DNA of 64,000 nt from Planctomycetota bacterium. GTDB lineage: Bacteria; Planctomycetota; Phycisphaerae; WQYP01. Below the pieces are notes generated by a model. The model made no database searches. It worked only from the letters and a program-made list of their open reading frames with translations, and was not told the DNA's origin. The stretch lies in NCBI GenBank assembly GCA_021818445.1, contig JAKAEB010000007.1, forward strand, positions 1 to 64,000, read 5' to 3'. Below are positions 8,641 to 17,331 of this stretch, one piece after another (positions within the stretch are counted from its first letter, which is position 1; each line of letters opens with the position of its first letter). The position numbers and the translations under genes are program-made.

Positions 8641-9806
8641 ACATGCAGGCTTAATCCAATGTTCAGCACAATAAGTTCAACGAGTCCGCGCGCATTCATC
8701 AACGAACCAAGTATGCCGGCATCACGCCAGTTCAGTCCCGCAAACCGACCGCCAAGCGAGGAGAACAGCACCTTGCTGGCGGTGGCAGCCAGCACCACCA
8801 GTGCGCAGATTCCCCAAAGGTGGGTGTTGTCCAGCAATCCAATGCTAGTCCGCAGACCTGTGTAGGCGAAAAAAATCGGCAGCAGGAAAAGCAGGATAAA
8901 GTCTTCCAGCTTATCGGCGATATGCCGGACAAATTTGCCCTCGGCCGGCATCGCCAAGCCCAGCAGAAACGCCCCGAAGATCGCCTGGATTCCGATCCAT
9001 TGCGTCACCGCGCTGGACGCCAGCAGCAGAAACAGGATCAAGGCCAACGTGTCACGCGAAAGATAGCCGCGCCGCTCATAAAGCGACTGGAGCCCGCGAA
9101 GAACCCGCGGCATCACCAGCAACATGAACGCTCCAAAGACTGCCGTCCAGAGCAACGTCATAATCGCCGAGAAAAGTGGATTGCTCCCGCCGTGGCCGGT
9201 GATTCCGGCGGAAGTTGAAATGGCGATAACCAGGGCCAAAAGGCACCACCCAGCGACGTCGTTGAGCGCACCGCAGGCCAGGCTGAACGTTCCAACATAC
9301 GAATGGTGCAGATTCCGCTCATTGATCATCCGCGCCAGAACGGGAAACGCCGTTATGCACATCGCTACGCCGATGAACATGGCAAAGACCAGCCGGCTGC
9401 CTGATGGCCCGCGAAATTCATGATAAAGCGTTACTCCGAGCGCAAGGCCGACGATCAGAGGGCCCAGAACGCTGGCCAAGCCGGTCATCACCAGCGCTCG
9501 GCCCCTGTTACGTAGAAGCTTGATATCCAGTTCAAGCCCCACGAGAAACATGAACAGCACAACGCCCACCTGGCTTAGCACGTTGAGGTAGGGATAAGGA
9601 TCACTTCCCCTGTGCGCCGGAAAAAGCACCGCCAGCCATGCCCCATGGTTGATCAGGCCTAATACCGATGGCCCAAGGATGATACCGCCGAGCATTTCGC
9701 CAACCACGCGGGGCTGACCGATGTAATGCATGAGCCAGCCAACGACCCGCGCCACAAGCAGTATCACAGCTATTTGAACTAACAATTGCAGGATCGGATC
9801 GTGCAT
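8628..9806 (-). CDS. N-terminal half of split cation/proton antiporter (CPA2 family)
   Basis: Membrane domain of a monovalent cation/proton antiporter, 392 residues with about 11-12 hydrophobic helices, starting ILQLLVQIAVILLVARVVGWL. It contains GEMLGGIILGPSVLG and GLELDIKLLRNRGRA, typical of CPA2/KefB-like exchangers. It ends abruptly at NIGLSLHVCRR, exactly where the intact paralogue at 36847-38985 continues into its last helix and USP domains; that continuation is found in the next frame starting at 8640. The truncation removes the final helix, so function depends on whether both parts are made and assemble. It is divergent from the GH78 gene. Confidence 0.8.
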   Translation of the reverse strand: MHDPILQLLVQIAVILLVARVVGWLMHYIGQPRVVGEMLGGIILGPSVLGLINHGAWLAVLFPAHRGSDPYPYLNVLSQVGVVLFMFLVGLELDIKLLRNRGRALVMTGLASVLGPLIVGLALGVTLYHEFRGPSGSRLVFAMFIGVAMCITAFPVLARMINERNLHHSYVGTFSLACGALNDVAGWCLLALVIAISTSAGITGHGGSNPLFSAIMTLLWTAVFGAFMLLVMPRVLRGLQSLYERRGYLSRDTLALILFLLLASSAVTQWIGIQAIFGAFLLGLAMPAEGKFVRHIADKLEDFILLFLLPIFFAYTGLRTSIGLLDNTHLWGICALVVLAATASKVLFSSLGGRFAGLNWRDAGILGSLMNARGLVELIVLNIGLSLHVCRR

Positions 9807-9997
9807 AGTTCACCTCAATCGCCCGCGCAGGCGTTTATGCCCTCATTGCATTTGGTATCCGCTTCATCCCGAGGGACGGCGGCATTTGTAGCCGGCTTTT
9901 TTGTATCTCCGCACTGCAGCCACGGCCCACGACCGAACCCTAACAGCGGTCCGGTAGTAGGTCAACGATGGTCGCGCGTGCCCATTGCGACAAACCT

Positions 9998-10125
9998 GGT
10001 CATTTTTCCGGGCACCCCAGGGGGCGCGGGTGTCGTCGTCCGCTTAGGCCATTTGAGGTGGTCCTCGGGAAACGCCGTCAGTCGTCCGCTTTTTGGGGAT
10101 TACATCTCTGCCAGGAAAAATGGTC
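9998..10125 (+). promoter_or_regulatory. structured leader element, copy A
   Basis: Arms 9998-10013 and 10110-10125 pair at 15 of 16 positions, enclosing about 96 nt. Inside is a GCGG/CCGC hairpin near 10025-10043, an AGG-CCA...TGG-T-CCT hairpin, the block GGGAAACGCCG, and a GAT-TAC-ATC segment. The same order of blocks occurs at 22660-22784 and 28394-28524. It lies in the leader of the GH78 gene on the same strand, about 109 nt before the likely start. Confidence 0.6.
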
Positions 10126-10233
10126 GCCCCCCTTTTGCACAAGGAGATCAATCACCTTCCGCTTTCAATCGCCTTGAGATATAAACTAGTCGGTCATGGT
10201 TTCGCGCTGCCCGGGTTGGCTTCACGCAGGAGT

Positions 10234-13200
10234 TTGACCATCTCAGCCCCACCTGTTAATCGACGCCAATTTCTCGTCGCCGGCGCTGTGATAGCGGCTG
10301 CCTGCAAACCCGATAACCACGCCACCGAGGCGTCAACAGTTGCTAATTCCGGTCAACACACCTTCACGCTTACCTGCCAATCATTGGTAAACCCTATGGG
10401 GGTGGATACCCAAAACCCCCGGCTGGGCTGGATTTACCACACCCGGCAGAAAGGCTATCGCCAAACCGCCTATCAAATTCGAGTTGCCAGTTCACCACAC
10501 CTTTTACCATCAGGCCTCGCGGACATCTGGCAAAGTGACCGTATATTTTCCAGCGAAAGTGTGCAGGTGCCTTATTCCGGACCTCCCATGCGATCATGTG
10601 AAAGTTATTTTTGGCAGGTGCGGGTTTGGGACCAGCACAACGTCGCTTCAGCATGGTCGCCCGTCGGTCAGTGGACCATGGCCGTTTTGGATGTACTGGA
10701 ATGGCGGGCCCAATGGATCACCTCCCCCATCATGGAAAATGTCCATGAGCCACGAAATATAGTCGGATGGAAACGGCCCGCCAAACCCAATCGCCATAGC
10801 CGCATTTTTTATCGCGTCACATTTACCTGCGCCAGCTCCCCCTGTTTTTATCGTATTTTTTCAGCCATTGGTGGCCGTGGCACTGCCTATCTCAATGGCG
10901 TCCGCATTATGCCCCGTCTGAACCGACGATCCATGGAGTGTTTCATCGGCCACGACCAACCGCGCCTCAAAACGGGCCTGAATGTTTTGGCGATCGAGGT
11001 TAACCCCCGCCCGCGCGGCGAACTGGCGGCCGGCGTCACCTGTATCATGCCGGGTGGCCAGATCGAGACCATACCGCTGGATAACTGGAAATATAATACT
11101 ACGCCCGGGCGCGGCTGGCGGCTGACCACTTTTAATGATTCTCACTGGCCCGCGTGCGCGCGTTCATACCCCTTCGGTCGCCAGCCCTGGGCCACACCAG
11201 ATATGAATTTTGACTCACCCCGTCGCAGCTTCATGCTGCGCCGCGAATTTGCCGCCCATGGTACCGTGCGCCGGGCCGTGGCAATGGTGTCGGGGCTGGG
11301 CGCTTATGAAATGCGCATCAACGGACAAAAAGTCGGCCATCAATTTTTATCACCCAACTGGACGCAGTATGCACGCCGTATTGAATATGACATGTTTGAT
11401 GTCACTGCACTTTTGCGCTCCGGCACGAACTGTATCGGGGCGATATTGGGCAATAGCTGGTGGAGCAGCGGCTTGGGGCCGGCCCAATCCTGGCGCGCTG
11501 CCAAACGCGGCGAGAACCTCAAATGGTTTTGTCAGCTCCATCTCCATTACACCGACGGTTCACATCAGGTGATATGCTCCGACGGCAACTGGATGGTGCA
11601 CCCGTCACCCATTGTGGCGGATTCCATTTACAACGGAGAATTTTATGACGCCCGACTGGAACAGCCCGGCTGGGATCAACCCCACTTCGATGCGGCCAAT
11701 TGGTTCTCCGCGCAAAGCGCTCCGGTTAATCACCATATCCACCTTTCCCCCCGGGCCGACGAACCCATACAGATCACCGAAACCCTCACACCGCGGGCAA
11801 TGATTGAACCGGTGCCGGGAATTTATGTTCTGGACTTCGGACAAAACCACGCGGGCGTTACACAGTTGAACGTCCAGCAAACCGCCGGAACCAAAATTAC
11901 CCTTCGCCATGCCGAATCGATCTATCCCAATGGCCGCGTGGATACACGCAACCTGCAATCCGCCAGCGCTACCGATGTGTATATTTGCCGTGGCGGCGAC
12001 CGCGAGGTCTGGATGCCGCGCTTCACTTACCATGGCTATCGCTATGTTGAAGTTCACGGCCTCGCCCGACGGCCCCAACCGAATGATTTCTCCGCCATGG
12101 TGCTGGGCACCGCCGCCCGTCACGCCGCCGCGTTTAGCAGTTCCAAAACCATTTACAACCGGGTGGCCGCGATGACGCAATGGAGCCAGCGCTCCAACAC
12201 CGTAAGTGTCCCGACCGATTGCCCGCAACGCGATAGCCGCGTGGGGTCGCTTGGAGATGCCTCAGCTTTTGTCCGCACCGCATGCTGGAATCAATCGCTG
12301 CCAGCTTTTTACCGCAAATGGGCGCGTGATATGGCCGATGCAGCCCACATCTACGCTGCCAGACACCCGGGACCGGCCGGCCGACCAACCCTCTTCGCCC
12401 CCACCATGGGTAACATCCGGCACGGATACCCCGGCTGGGCGGATGCCGTCGGTGTGATACCTTACACCAATTTTATTTTTAATGGTGATTTATTGGGCCT
12501 TGTGGCCGCGTATCCGCTCATCTCCGCGTGGGCGTCTTACATTGTTCAGCATTTGCGCGGCGGCATATTCATCCATCCCGCCTTTGACGACTCGATGGCC
12601 CTGACCCCCACCCCGCCGGAACTGGTGAGTGCCGCGATGGCGTGCCGATCTATGCAGATCGCGGCAAAGGCCGCCAGATGGACCAATCCGATCGAGGCAG
12701 CCCACTGGGATACGAACTGGCGGCAAATGGTGCTTGCATTCAATGCGCGGTTTCTAAATCGACTCACCCTGCAGTACGGCAATGGATCGCAATGCAGCAA
12801 TATTCTCCCATTGGCGTTTGATCTGGTTCCGCATTGGGCGTGCCGCAGCGTGGTGCAGAACATTGTTCAGGACATTGCCGCCCGCGGCGGCCGGATATCC
12901 ACCGGATATATGGCTTCACCGCATCTTCTGCCGGTTCTGTCGCGCTTCGGCCATATCCATCTGGCGGCACAATTGCTGTCCGACGTGCAATACCCGTCTC
13001 TCGGTTACATGGCGGAAAAGGGTTGTACCACTGTTGCTGAACGGTGGGATTTTAATCGGCACGGTCCGCACATGAATTCTCTCAACCACACGGTATTTGG
13101 TTCGCTTACCGCCTGGCTGTATGAAAGCCTTGCCGGTATCACCCCCGACGAGGACCAGCCCGGGTTTGCGCACTTTTTTGTTCGTCCGTTTTTTCCCGTT

Positions 13201-13506
13201 GATATGACGCATCTGCATTTGGAGCATCTGTCACCCCGCGGACTCATTGCCTGCCGCTGGCAGCGCCGCCGTCGCAGTATTGACATGCAATTATTAATTC
13301 CGCCCGGGGCATCGGCGCGAATTTATTTTGCGCATGCCAATTTGGCCGGGATCACCGCCGATGGCCAACCCATATATCACCGCGGGCGGGCGGTGAGCGC
13401 CCCGAACTTCAAAGCCATGGCGGCACAGACGGGGCGGGCCATCTATGAGGCAGGGGCCGGCGATTGGCACTTGAAATTGCTACCGCTTACGCCGCTTGGC
13501 AGTTAA
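10234..13506 (+). CDS. GH78-like alpha-L-rhamnosidase, Tat lipoprotein
   Basis: Large exported protein of about 1090 residues related to bacterial alpha-L-rhamnosidases, which release rhamnose from plant and microbial glycans. The N-terminus has a Tat signal (NRRQFLVAGAV) ending in the lipobox AAAC. Then come the N-terminal Ig-like domain (VDTQNPRLGWIY), the beta domains, an (alpha/alpha)6 barrel and a C-terminal beta domain. The probable base Glu is kept in TTVAERWDF (E936 from the TTG). The general-acid motif, usually close to DCPQRDERLGWTGDA, reads DCPQRDSRVGSLGDA here, so the expected Glu is Ser668. The start is uncertain: a TTG at 10234 is listed, an ATC at 10240 is better spaced from GGAG, and the frame is open upstream to 10093. 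Confidence 0.85.
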   Translation: MTISAPPVNRRQFLVAGAVIAAACKPDNHATEASTVANSGQHTFTLTCQSLVNPMGVDTQNPRLGWIYHTRQKGYRQTAYQIRVASSPHLLPSGLADIWQSDRIFSSESVQVPYSGPPMRSCESYFWQVRVWDQHNVASAWSPVGQWTMAVLDVLEWRAQWITSPIMENVHEPRNIVGWKRPAKPNRHSRIFYRVTFTCASSPCFYRIFSAIGGRGTAYLNGVRIMPRLNRRSMECFIGHDQPRLKTGLNVLAIEVNPRPRGELAAGVTCIMPGGQIETIPLDNWKYNTTPGRGWRLTTFNDSHWPACARSYPFGRQPWATPDMNFDSPRRSFMLRREFAAHGTVRRAVAMVSGLGAYEMRINGQKVGHQFLSPNWTQYARRIEYDMFDVTALLRSGTNCIGAILGNSWWSSGLGPAQSWRAAKRGENLKWFCQLHLHYTDGSHQVICSDGNWMVHPSPIVADSIYNGEFYDARLEQPGWDQPHFDAANWFSAQSAPVNHHIHLSPRADEPIQITETLTPRAMIEPVPGIYVLDFGQNHAGVTQLNVQQTAGTKITLRHAESIYPNGRVDTRNLQSASATDVYICRGGDREVWMPRFTYHGYRYVEVHGLARRPQPNDFSAMVLGTAARHAAAFSSSKTIYNRVAAMTQWSQRSNTVSVPTDCPQRDSRVGSLGDASAFVRTACWNQSLPAFYRKWARDMADAAHIYAARHPGPAGRPTLFAPTMGNIRHGYPGWADAVGVIPYTNFIFNGDLLGLVAAYPLISAWASYIVQHLRGGIFIHPAFDDSMALTPTPPELVSAAMACRSMQIAAKAARWTNPIEAAHWDTNWRQMVLAFNARFLNRLTLQYGNGSQCSNILPLAFDLVPHWACRSVVQNIVQDIAARGGRISTGYMASPHLLPVLSRFGHIHLAAQLLSDVQYPSLGYMAEKGCTTVAERWDFNRHGPHMNSLNHTVFGSLTAWLYESLAGITPDEDQPGFAHFFVRPFFPVDMTHLHLEHLSPRGLIACRWQRRRRSIDMQLLIPPGASARIYFAHANLAGITADGQPIYHRGRAVSAPNFKAMAAQTGRAIYEAGAGDWHLKLLPLTPLGS

Positions 13507-13548
13507 GGTCCACACCTCCGGCCCATGGTAAAGCTGCGCGGCCGGCCG

Positions 13549-13959
13549 CTAAATGACGCCATCCCAGTCTGCCGGAAGGGCCAGAATTGGAATGTGGCAC
13601 TGCGCTAAGATGGCGCGGGGAACATTTCCTTCAATCAGCCGCTCAATCAAACCCTGTCGGGATAGGCCCATCACCAACAACGTTGCCTTGTGCTGCGCAA
13701 TCGATTTATTAAGTGCTTCGGTAATATCGGTGGCAAAAAGCAGCAAAGATTCCACCTTTGGATTGATCTTGGCGATGCGGGCGGTTATGTCCTTGAGAAT
13801 TTTTTCACCCGGCGTCTCCAGATGCCCCGGATCCAGGCCGCTCGGGCTGATGTGCACGCAGATAACTTCCCGCTGGAGTTGCAGCGTCCAGTGCGCCAAT
13901 GCGTCGATTCGCGCGTCGGATACCCAATGGTCCGAAATGGCCAACATGACTTTTGACAT
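13549..13959 (-). CDS. universal stress protein family protein
   Basis: Single-domain USP of 136 residues starting at MSKVMLAISDHWVSD, with AGGAAAGGGG just upstream as ribosome binding site. It shows the Rossmann-like beginning (MLAISDHW), a central ATLLVMGLSRQGLIERLIEGNVPRAIL segment like the nucleotide-binding G-2X-G-9X-G region, and a terminal CHIPILALPAD strand. Members are cytoplasmic dimers that accumulate under stress; the ligand is unknown. It is convergent with the GH78 gene and divergent from the DinB-like gene. Confidence 0.85.
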   Translation of the reverse strand: MSKVMLAISDHWVSDARIDALAHWTLQLQREVICVHISPSGLDPGHLETPGEKILKDITARIAKINPKVESLLLFATDITEALNKSIAQHKATLLVMGLSRQGLIERLIEGNVPRAILAQCHIPILALPADWDGVI

Positions 13960-14104
13960 GGCCCCTTTCCTGAACATTTGCCCCGCCTCCAGCCCGCATT
14001 ATATCCCCGGCATGCCGGTTCCGGTAATTACTCCAACGGTCCTATTTGAGATTCCACCCATTCCAACGGGCAACAGCTACTACCGCCGGTTATCATACGC
14101 CGCG

Positions 14105-14602
14105 ATGGGAAACCAATATTTGCTTTATACCTACGAGCGGCTTCGTAACCAGTTGGCGATGCAGACGGTGGATATTCCCGATGGCGGTCTCTGTCGGCAA
14201 CCGCTCAATGGCATCAATCATGCCGCGTGGATACTCGGCCATATGATCTGGTTTGAGCACGGTTTACTCACCAGCGTACTGAACGAAAAACTTCCCATCG
14301 TGCTCGATCCCAATTGGACTCAAGTCTATGGATCGGCATCTGAACCACGCAACGCGCCAGGTCTTTATAAAGTCAAAACGCAATACCTCTTGATGCTTGA
14401 AGCCACCGCCCAAGCTGCCGTACACGCCCTGTCCCATGCGCGCCCCGAAACCTTTGAACAACCCAACCCCAATGATCGTTCAAAGGGCATGTTTCCAACC
14501 ATCGGTACCGCACTCGCTGCGTTATGCACCCACCGCAGCTACCATCTCGGTCAGCTCGCCATTTGGCGAAGAATCGTCGGGCTTCCGCATGCCGGCTTGT
14601 AA
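14105..14602 (+). CDS. DinB-like metal-dependent protein
   Basis: Protein of 165 residues with the four-helix-bundle DinB/YfiT pattern. Histidines at NHAAWILGHMIWFEH in the second helix and HRSYHLGQLAIWR near the C-terminus form the usual His triad for a divalent metal. Family members include thiol-dependent transferases and hydrolases; the reaction here cannot be read. The start chosen is MGNQYLLYTYERLR; the upstream open frame runs antisense through the USP gene and is not coding. Confidence 0.8.
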   Translation: MGNQYLLYTYERLRNQLAMQTVDIPDGGLCRQPLNGINHAAWILGHMIWFEHGLLTSVLNEKLPIVLDPNWTQVYGSASEPRNAPGLYKVKTQYLLMLEATAQAAVHALSHARPETFEQPNPNDRSKGMFPTIGTALAALCTHRSYHLGQLAIWRRIVGLPHAGL

Positions 14603-14614
14603 ACGCATCGGCAA

Positions 14615-14680
14615 GTTTTCCGGCAATGGGCTTCGCTCGCCGCTGTCAACGTCCGATGCTATCATTCCCTGTTGGAAAAT
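14615..14680 (+). promoter_or_regulatory. possible short, diverged copy (D) of the leader element
   Basis: Arms 14615-14625 and 14670-14680 pair over 11 positions, three of them G-U, with the same TTTTCCGGCA / TGTTGGAAAA design as copy A. The interior is only 44 nt and keeps CGCCG and CGTCCG-like blocks. It ends about 61 nt before the cysteine desulfurase-like gene. Membership of the family is uncertain. Confidence 0.35.
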
Positions 14681-14741
14681 GGATACGCCGGCGATGCAGG
14701 ATTCCACCGGTCCGGCAATGTGAAGTCCCTGGGGTTTATTG

Positions 14742-15920
14742 ATGTCTGAAAACACCGCTAATGTGATTTACCTCGATAATGCCGCCACCAGTTGGCCTAA
14801 ACCACCCGTGGTGGGCGAGGCGATGTCACATTTTTTAGCCCAGGAAGCAGCCAACCCCGGCAGGGCCGGTCATCGGATGGCCATCGCCGCTGAAAAGATG
14901 CTCGACAATGTACGCAAAACGCTGACAGAATTCATCGGCGGCACGGATATCCACCGTATGGTGTTTGCCATGAACGGTACCGACGCTTTGAATATCGCCT
15001 TCAAAGGCTTTCTGCGCCAGGGGGATCATGTCATCACGAGCACGCTGGAACATAACAGCGTATCGCGGCCTTTGCAGGCCATGGCCGACTCGGGATTTAT
15101 TAAATTAACCCGCGTTGATTTTTCACCCCAAACCGGCGTTATCGACCCGGCAGACGTAGCCGCTGCGCTCACACCGCATACCCGCCTGATTGCCATAACG
15201 CACGCCAGCAATGTGCTCGGTACCATCCAACCTATCCGTGACATCGGCAGGATAGCGCGGCAGCATGGCACACGGTTTTTAGTGGATGCCGCGCAGACCA
15301 TTGGCGTAGTGCCGATTCATGTGGTTGATGACGGCATCGACTTTCTGGCATTCCCGGGGCATAAATCCCTGCTTGGGCCAACCGGCACGGGGGGCCTTTA
15401 CATCAGCACCACCGTCGACCTCGATGAACTCAAGGCGTTTCGTGAAGGTGGCACCGGCGGCGATTCAGGCAGCCCCACCCAACCCAGATTAATGCCTTAT
15501 TTCCTGGAAGGCGGCACCCCTAATACCGTCGGTATTTGCGGCCTTGGCGCTTCGACTCGCTACGTTGCGGCCAACAACTCGGCAAAAACCCTGCAACACG
15601 AACGCGACCTGGTGCAAAAATTTATCGATGCCGCCACTGAAATTGATCAATTAACTATTTATGGCCCAACCGGCACCCATGCCGCCGACAACCGTGTCGG
15701 CACGGTCAGTTTTAATCTAACTTCCTACTCTCCCCAGGAACTTGGCTCCATCTTGGATGATTCCTTTGGTATTGCCGTCCGCCCTGGCCTGCATTGCTCG
15801 CCCTATGCTCACAAAACGCTGGGGACATTTCCGGACGGTGCGGTGCGCGTAAGCCCGGGCCATTTTTCAACTTCTGAGCAAATCGATCAATTGCTCGCCG
15901 CCCTGCGCGAAGTGGGGTAA
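14742..15920 (+). CDS. cysteine desulfurase-like class V aminotransferase
   Basis: PLP enzyme of 392 residues of the NifS/SufS/Csd type, which removes sulfur from cysteine for Fe-S cluster and thiocofactor synthesis. The N-terminus IYLDNAATSWPKP is diagnostic. The PLP lysine lies in FPGHKSLLGPTGTGGLY, a conserved His in LEHNSVSRPL, and the likely persulfide cysteine in RPGLHCSPYAH. It most resembles the stand-alone cysteine desulfurase family rather than IscS, and no suf or isc genes flank it. The ATG at 14742 is preferred to a TTG one codon before. A short hairpin leader lies upstream. Confidence 0.87.
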   Translation: MSENTANVIYLDNAATSWPKPPVVGEAMSHFLAQEAANPGRAGHRMAIAAEKMLDNVRKTLTEFIGGTDIHRMVFAMNGTDALNIAFKGFLRQGDHVITSTLEHNSVSRPLQAMADSGFIKLTRVDFSPQTGVIDPADVAAALTPHTRLIAITHASNVLGTIQPIRDIGRIARQHGTRFLVDAAQTIGVVPIHVVDDGIDFLAFPGHKSLLGPTGTGGLYISTTVDLDELKAFREGGTGGDSGSPTQPRLMPYFLEGGTPNTVGICGLGASTRYVAANNSAKTLQHERDLVQKFIDAATEIDQLTIYGPTGTHAADNRVGTVSFNLTSYSPQELGSILDDSFGIAVRPGLHCSPYAHKTLGTFPDGAVRVSPGHFSTSEQIDQLLAALREVG

Positions 15921-15963
15921 ATTACCGTTGCGTCACGGTCGGCACCAAGATAGATTTTGACGC

Positions 15964-15990
15964 CCGGCATGATGACTATTACCATGCCGG
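15964..15990 (+). other. hairpin between cysteine desulfurase-like gene and dnaN
   Basis: An 8-bp perfect stem, CCGGCATG / CATGCCGG, with an 11-nt loop, in the 115-nt gap before dnaN. It is not followed by a T run, so it is not a standard terminator; it could be an operator or leader structure. Confidence 0.35.
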
Positions 15991-16035
15991 TAAGAAAAAC
16001 GAAGATGTGTCCATTTTAGAAATGGGTTGAGATTA

Positions 16036-17175
16036 ATGAAAGTAAGTTTTCATCGGCAGGCTCTTACTGAAGTGTTATCCTTGGCGACGGGTATTGTTCC
16101 AACCCGCTCTCCCAAGCCGGTGCTCGGCTGCGTGCGTTTGTCCACTGCCTCGCTCCCTACGGGTCGAGTCGTACAGGTGGTATGCACCGACGGTGACATG
16201 ACGCTTGAAACCTATCTGCAGCAGGTGGACATCAAACAGGATGGTGTTCTACTTTTACCGGCCCTTAAGTTTTCAGATATCGTCAATAACTCACCCGATG
16301 AGACCATCGCGATTACCGCCAGCAATGACAAGGCCACCTTAACCGGAAAAGACAGCTCGTATACCCTGCTCGGTTTTGGCGTGGAAGGATACCCTCCTAT
16401 TGAATCGTTTGATGGCAAGGCAGATTTTTCCATTCAGGCCGACGCACTCAAACGCATGCTCGATTGCACCCGGTTTGCGGCCGCCAAAGAGATGAGTCGA
16501 TATGCCATTAATGGCGTGCTGTTTGAGGTAAAAAACAAAAAACTTTCATTGGTTGCAACCGATGGCCACCGCATGGCGCAGGCCCGCGAGGATATTCATA
16601 CCGACGAGGCAAAGGAACTGTCCGCCGTGGTACCCATCAAGGCGATTGCCCATATTGAAAAATTACTTTCTGATGCCCAAGCCACCATTGAAATGCAGTT
16701 CCGCGAAAATAAGCTCTTTGTTCAGGTGCTTGCCGCAGCCGACGATAACGGGCACAAATCCATCAAAGCCAGTTTCAGTTCCACGCTCGTTGAAGGCGTA
16801 TTCCCTCCGTATCAGGATGTCATCCCCAAAGACTGCGACCGCAAAGCCAGCATCCAGTGCCCGGCATTCAGCAGTTCCGTCCGGCGGGCATCCCTTATGA
16901 CCAGCGATGATTCCCGCGCTATCAAGGTTGCTTTCACTAACAACCAACTGGACTTAGTTGGTCGATCGCCTGAACTTGGCGAGGCCCGCATCACCATGCC
17001 AATTGAATTTGCCGGCCCAGCCACCGAATTGGGCTTTAATCCGCAATATTTACTTGAAGCTGTGAAAGTATCCCCCACGGAAAGCTTCACCTTTGAATTC
17101 AAAGCACAGGGGCCGGCGCTGATGCGCTTTGGAAAGGCTTTTGTTTACGTCATTATGCCAGTGACCATACCCTAG
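16036..17175 (+). CDS. dnaN: DNA polymerase III beta sliding clamp
   Basis: Ring-shaped processivity clamp of the replicative polymerase, 379 residues in three repeated clamp domains, normal length. It begins MKVSFHRQALTEVLSLATGIVPTRS and shows RYAINGVLFEV and LVATDGHRMAQA of the middle domain; the C-terminus VYVIMPVTIP closes the hydrophobic pocket where clamp-binding peptides dock. The start at ATG 16036 matches clamp N-termini; the frame is open three codons further. It is followed by a 129-bp palindromic element, then a dciA-like gene and the probable origin. Confidence 0.97.
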   Translation: MKVSFHRQALTEVLSLATGIVPTRSPKPVLGCVRLSTASLPTGRVVQVVCTDGDMTLETYLQQVDIKQDGVLLLPALKFSDIVNNSPDETIAITASNDKATLTGKDSSYTLLGFGVEGYPPIESFDGKADFSIQADALKRMLDCTRFAAAKEMSRYAINGVLFEVKNKKLSLVATDGHRMAQAREDIHTDEAKELSAVVPIKAIAHIEKLLSDAQATIEMQFRENKLFVQVLAAADDNGHKSIKASFSSTLVEGVFPPYQDVIPKDCDRKASIQCPAFSSSVRRASLMTSDDSRAIKVAFTNNQLDLVGRSPELGEARITMPIEFAGPATELGFNPQYLLEAVKVSPTESFTFEFKAQGPALMRFGKAFVYVIMPVTIP

Positions 17176-17303
17176 GAGCCTGTCCGAGTAATAACGGGGA
17201 CTGCGACGGCGACTCTGGTGAGGATGAGTCGCCGAGGCTCGGGAACGCGGCAAACGGGGCATCTCCGGTACATCGCAGCACTGCCATTACTTGGACATGC
17301 TCC
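17175..17303. repeat. 129-bp palindromic (MITE-like) element
   Basis: Near-perfect terminal inverted repeats of 18 bp (GGAGCCTGTCCGAGTAAT at 17175-17192, complement at 17286-17303, two differences, one of them a G-U pair in RNA). Within it lies a perfect 9-bp hairpin, CGGCGACTC / GAGTCGCCG, near 17206-17234. No clear target duplication is seen. It fills the gap between dnaN and the dciA-like gene and could be a MITE remnant or a structured transcript. Confidence 0.5.
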
Positions 17304-17331
17304 CAGGCATCCGATTGCATAAGGCCCCATT

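Noticed and set aside
13553-14104. Plus-strand extension of the DinB-like gene
   Set aside because: Runs antisense through the universal stress protein gene; the DinB fold starts at 14105.
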